Below, piece after piece: positions 61,404-64,000 of a stretch of DNA of 64,000 nt. Location of the stretch: assembly GCA_019421005.1 (NCBI GenBank), contig JAHZGA010000002.1:1-64000 (forward strand), in the 5' to 3' direction. Made by a program: the position numbers and the translations under genes. Origin of the DNA: a bacterium (GTDB lineage: Bacteria; Bacillota_I; Bacilli_A; RF39; UBA660). Every line of letters begins with the position of its first letter. The first letter of the stretch is position 1. Below the pieces are notes generated by a model. It saw only the letters and a list, made by a program, of their open reading frames with translations, did no database searches and was not told the origin of the DNA.

Positions 61404-62014
61404 AAATCACCTTCTATTATTTTTTTTACGGGTCCATATGTTTTTCTATACCCATCTATCAAGCCATATTTGTTAATAGCTTCCAAATGTTTTTTAGTAG
61501 GATATCCTTTGTGATTTTTAAATCCATATAATGGATATTTTTCATCTAAATCATACATCATTTTATCTCTTGTAACTTTAGCTACTACACTTGCTGCAGC
61601 AATACTGATGCTTTTAGAATCACCTTTAATTATTGAAGTAGTTTCAATATCAAGTTCAAGTGGCATTGCATCAATTAAAACATGTTCTAAATTACATTGG
61701 GCTCTAACATTTTCTATAGCTAATAACATAGCTTTTTTACTAGCTTGATATATATTAATTTCATCTATTTCTTCTGGTGATACTATTCCAATTCCATAAA
61801 TAGAATGAGTTGTTATATATTCATAAAATAAATTTCGTTTTTTTTCACTTAATTTTTTTGAATCCGTTAAACCATCTAAAACAAAGTCTTTAGGTAATAC
61901 ACAGCAACATGCAACAACAGGTCCTATTAATGGTCCCCTTCCTACTTCATCTACTCCCCCTATATATTTTATTCCTTTTTCATAAAGTTCATTTTCATAT
62001 TTATATAAATCCAT
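61400..62014 (-). CDS. rnhB: Ribonuclease HII
   Basis: A 204-residue protein with [20 protein letters not shown] (catalytic Asp-Glu), [21 protein letters not shown] and [16 protein letters not shown]. It removes ribonucleotides from DNA. Length is normal. Operon with the GloB-like gene. Confidence 0.95.
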   Translation of the reverse strand: MDLYKYENELYEKGIKYIGGVDEVGRGPLIGPVVACCCVLPKDFVLDGLTDSKKLSEKKRNLFYEYITTHSIYGIGIVSPEEIDEINIYQASKKAMLLAIENVRAQCNLEHVLIDAMPLELDIETTSIIKGDSKSISIAAASVVAKVTRDKMMYDLDEKYPLYGFKNHKGYPTKKHLEAINKYGLIDGYRKTYGPVKKIIEGDL

Positions 62015-62046
62015 TATATCAACCTCTATAATGATTATACAAAATT

Positions 62047-62067
62047 AAAAAAAACAAGTCAAACTTG
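62047..62067 (-). terminator. Terminator between the NUDIX gene and rnhB
   Basis: CAAGT (62055-62059) and ACTTG (62063-62067), with eight T residues on the minus strand (62047-62054). Short stem, located after the rnhB start region, so it ends the transcript of the upstream NUDIX gene only if transcription reaches it; orientation fits the minus strand. Confidence 0.45.
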
Positions 62068-62091
62068 AAAATTTAATTATAATTATATTTT

Positions 62092-62640
62092 TTATTCATT
62101 ATAGTTTAACCTCAAATATTCTTTAACTTCTATAGGAATAAAAAGTGAAATGTATTCTGGAAGTTCTATATCATTATTTGTATTTATCATATATCTTTTT
62201 ATCTCATCAATGCTAATAATTTTATTAATCTCTATTTCAATAAAATCTTTTATAGGAATTTCAAATAAAAAAGGTAAATCATTTGGAAATATAGTTTTGT
62301 TATCTTTAATATTAATCAAATAAAATTTTGCTTTCATTTTTAAGTTAGATGTTTTTTCAAATGGATTTAAATCCTTCATTAAAATTTCTTTTTCAAATAT
62401 TTTTTTTGGAGATATTATTATATCGCTTAAAGAAATATTTTTAATTTCTTCCATCGTTTCTCTTATTAATGCGTTTTTTAAACTTCCATTATCTTCTTTT
62501 TCAATTTGTCCTCCTATTGTCTTTACTACAGCACCTCTTTGACCATTTGACATATTATACCAACGTTTTTCTTTTTGCATTCCCAATACAATATTTTTAT
62601 TATGTAAAATTATTCCTTCGCCACCTATTATATCAATCAT
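62092..62640 (-). CDS. NUDIX-like protein
   Basis: A 182-residue protein. The Nudix box is recognisable but expanded (IGGQIEKEDNGSLKNALIRE, then TMEEI). The GEGIILHNKNIVLGMQKEKR strand pair matches the fold. The C-terminal part is not typical. Substrate unknown. It lies 60 bases after the LeuRS-editing/NUDIX fusion, with a terminator between them. Confidence 0.65.
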   Translation of the reverse strand: MIDIIGGEGIILHNKNIVLGMQKEKRWYNMSNGQRGAVVKTIGGQIEKEDNGSLKNALIRETMEEIKNISLSDIIISPKKIFEKEILMKDLNPFEKTSNLKMKAKFYLINIKDNKTIFPNDLPFLFEIPIKDFIEIEINKIISIDEIKRYMINTNNDIELPEYISLFIPIEVKEYLRLNYNE

Positions 62641-62690
62641 TAAACAAATTCCTTTCTTTTAAAATAGTTTATATCAACTTTACAATTATT

Positions 62691-62710
62691 AAAAAACAAG
62701 TCAAACTTGT
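62691..62710 (-). terminator. Terminator after the editing-domain/NUDIX gene
   Basis: ACAAGT (62696-62701) and ACTTGT (62705-62710) with six T residues on the minus strand; nearly the same hairpin as at 62047. Confidence 0.6.
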
Positions 62711-63546
62711 ATTTCACTTCTCATTTTACCATTATATTCTTTTGAATTAATCATAATGCCATCAATATCAAGGCCTTTATCACCATCAAGTAAATTTTCA
62801 TAGACAAATATATTATTATTAACTGTTAAAAAATCTTTTAATTCATTTCTTGTTAACCATAAAGTACTTTGTTTTTCTTTTTCTTCATCACTTATTTCTT
62901 GACGTTCATTATCAATTAATTCTCCAAAAACAACATAAAGATGAGCATATCTATTTACACCTTTATATTCAGCATAAAAATGATTATGAAGAACAAATAA
63001 ACTTGTATAAGTTACTCTAATATTAGAATATCCAGTTTCTTCTAAAACTTCTCTTAACATAGCTTCTTCTAAAGTTTCATTTTCTTCAATTCCACCCATA
63101 ACAAATGACTGACATAATCTCTTTTTAGCACGTACACATAAATATTTATCATTATCTTTTACAACAGCAATTATACTTCTTCTAAATTGTGTTTCAACAT
63201 CTTGTCTTATTGCTTCATTATCCTTACCTAAAAAATATGGTGCGACTACTTGTTTAAATTTTAAATTATATTTTTTTGCTAAATCAAAATGTAATTGAAT
63301 ATGAGCAGGAACCATCATTACAGCATTATTTTCTAATTCTTTATTATTAACAGCAATAATATCTAATTTTTCATTTGTTAAAGGATGTATTACATATTCA
63401 TTTTCTATAAGTCCTTCTTTATAACATTCATAATATGATGTTTTTAACCCAATCATTATTGCTGTAACACCATATATTAATTCTTTATTTTGTAATACTG
63501 CTACTATATCATTACCTAAATTTGTTTTTAAATTAAATTTTTCCAT
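62701..63546 (-). CDS. LeuRS CP1-editing-like domain fused to a NUDIX domain
   Basis: A 281-residue protein. Residues 1-115 resemble the CP1 editing domain of leucyl-tRNA synthetase: LIYGVTAIMIGLKTSYYECY, VIHPLTNEKLDI, NNAVMMVPAHIQLHFDLAKK and YNLKFKQVV. In LeuRS these read TTRPDTLFGVT, HPLTGE and GTGAVMGVPAHDERDFEFA. The Thr-rich loop and the Asp that holds the amino group are replaced (LQNKEL; PAHI instead of PAHD), so editing is probably lost or changed. Residues 125-281 are a NUDIX domain (GGIEENETLEEAMLREVLEE, then TG). It lies directly after leuS. Role unknown; binding a leucine-like adenylate or nucleotide is a guess. Confidence 0.75.
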   Translation of the reverse strand: MEKFNLKTNLGNDIVAVLQNKELIYGVTAIMIGLKTSYYECYKEGLIENEYVIHPLTNEKLDIIAVNNKELENNAVMMVPAHIQLHFDLAKKYNLKFKQVVAPYFLGKDNEAIRQDVETQFRRSIIAVVKDNDKYLCVRAKKRLCQSFVMGGIEENETLEEAMLREVLEETGYSNIRVTYTSLFVLHNHFYAEYKGVNRYAHLYVVFGELIDNERQEISDEEKEKQSTLWLTRNELKDFLTVNNNIFVYENLLDGDKGLDIDGIMINSKEYNGKMRSEIQV

Positions 63547-63610
63547 TAATGTTCACTCCTATACCAATTATATATTCTTTATGTTTAAAAGTAAATACTT
63601 GAAGAACATT

Positions 63611-63637
63611 AAAAAAGCAAAGATTTTTATTCTTTAC
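63611..63637 (-). terminator. Terminator after leuS
   Basis: GCAAAGA (63617-63623) and TCTTTAC (63631-63637) form a 7-bp stem with one G-U pair, with six T residues on the minus strand (63611-63616). Confidence 0.7.
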
Positions 63638-63639
63638 TC

Positions 63640-64000
63640 TTATTTAACAACTATATTAACAAGTTTTTTAGGAATAGTAATTACTTTTACAATATTTTTA
63701 TCTTTAATATGATTTTGAACATTATCAATCTTATAAGCAAGTTGTTCCATTTCTTCATTAGTTGTATCAGTTGAAACAATTATTTTTCCTCTTACTTTAC
63801 CATTAACTTGAACAACCATTTCAAATGTTTCATCAATTATTTTATCTTCATCATAATCTTGTAAAATTGATTTAGATAATTCTTCACCCAAATCATATTT
63901 TTCATTCAACTCTTCAGTTATATGAGGTGAGAATGGATTTAATAATTGTAAAAATATTCTATATTCTTTTCTAGTAATTTTTTTATTATTGTTAATTTCA
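63640..64000 (-). CDS. leuS: Leucyl-tRNA synthetase, C-terminal part (cut by window edge)
   Basis: The frame is open to the end of the window (translated FLQLLNPFSPHITEELNEKY and so on). The visible 120 residues are the end of the anticodon-binding domain and the small C-terminal domain (VVQVNGKVRGKIIVSTDTTN, VKVITIPKKLVNIVVK), as in LeuRS. The ATG within the visible part is internal. Confidence 0.9.
   Translation of the reverse strand, partial: EINNNKKITRKEYRIFLQLLNPFSPHITEELNEKYDLGEELSKSILQDYDEDKIIDETFEMVVQVNGKVRGKIIVSTDTTNEEMEQLAYKIDNVQNHIKDKNIVKVITIPKKLVNIVVK

Noticed and set aside
1..64000. tRNA or rRNA genes
   Set aside because: I looked for the GTTCGAATC-type T-arm and CCA ends on both strands and saw no cloverleaf; the few TTCGAA hits lie in coding sequence.

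Overview
The window is very AT-rich (about a quarter G+C by eye) and uses the standard code, with TGA as a stop. The gene set is that of a walled low-GC Gram-positive bacterium of the Bacilli/Erysipelotrichia type: RNA polymerase delta subunit (rpoE), a phenylalanine T-box, mraY/ftsI/ftsW, two penicillin-binding proteins, mltG, a sortase, LemA, a DUF1292-ruvX pair and a Coat F/pro-sigma-K locus. The sigK gene and coat-like proteins point to a spore former or a close descendant of one. The sequence resembles uncultured gut Bacilli, but no marker here fixes the genus.

Layout. 1-3.9 kb is a degraded accessory zone: a TetR tail, a frameshifted IS1595-type insertion sequence with 25-bp inverted repeats, two HExxH zincin-like proteins, and remnants of other genes, one behind a MerR-type promoter. 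4-10.6 kb holds two large WxL-like beta-helix proteins, a DUF11 protein and a recently duplicated pair of helicase-associated-repeat proteins. The three surface-type proteins have no signal peptide. 10.7-21.3 kb carries a zinc-ribbon/PrsW pair, a double-HTH regulator, an HD-NTPase gene coupled to an Ogt-Tag alkylation-repair fusion, a frameshifted exported protein, a NUDIX gene, an EF-G/Tet(M)-like GTPase broken by one amber codon, and csaA. 21.5-25.5 kb is ftsI-mraY-ftsW. 25.6-31.4 kb is accessory again: a frameshifted zincin, a DUF4143 ATPase behind palindromic sites, yfcE, three GNAT genes (four GNAT domains) and an ASCH-cytidine deaminase. The deaminase-GNAT run lies behind a consensus promoter, an 18-codon leader peptide and a terminator/antiterminator pair. 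31.4-64 kb is mainly core: sortase, DUF3137-lemA, prmC-prfA, rpoE, argS, PBP1A, pduL, pheST with its T-box, collagen-like genes, the coat/sigK block, pgsA, mltG, ruvX, dGTPase-like, alaS without its C-Ala domain, a two-component system, rnhB, NUDIX genes and the 3' end of leuS.

Two observations stand out. (1) Six genes (both beta-helix proteins, DUF11, both collagen-like proteins and sigK) share CATA-N3-T(A/T) followed by exactly four bases and then the Shine-Dalgarno sequence. Two of them also have AC at the 16-17 base distance expected for sigma-K. This ties the signal-less fibrous proteins to mother-cell gene expression, so they may be spore-surface proteins. (2) The leader at 31.2-31.4 kb looks like a translation-sensing attenuator placed over a set of possible antibiotic- or nucleoside-modifying enzymes. 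Further points are a LeuRS-editing-domain/NUDIX fusion beside leuS and several genes broken by single lesions.
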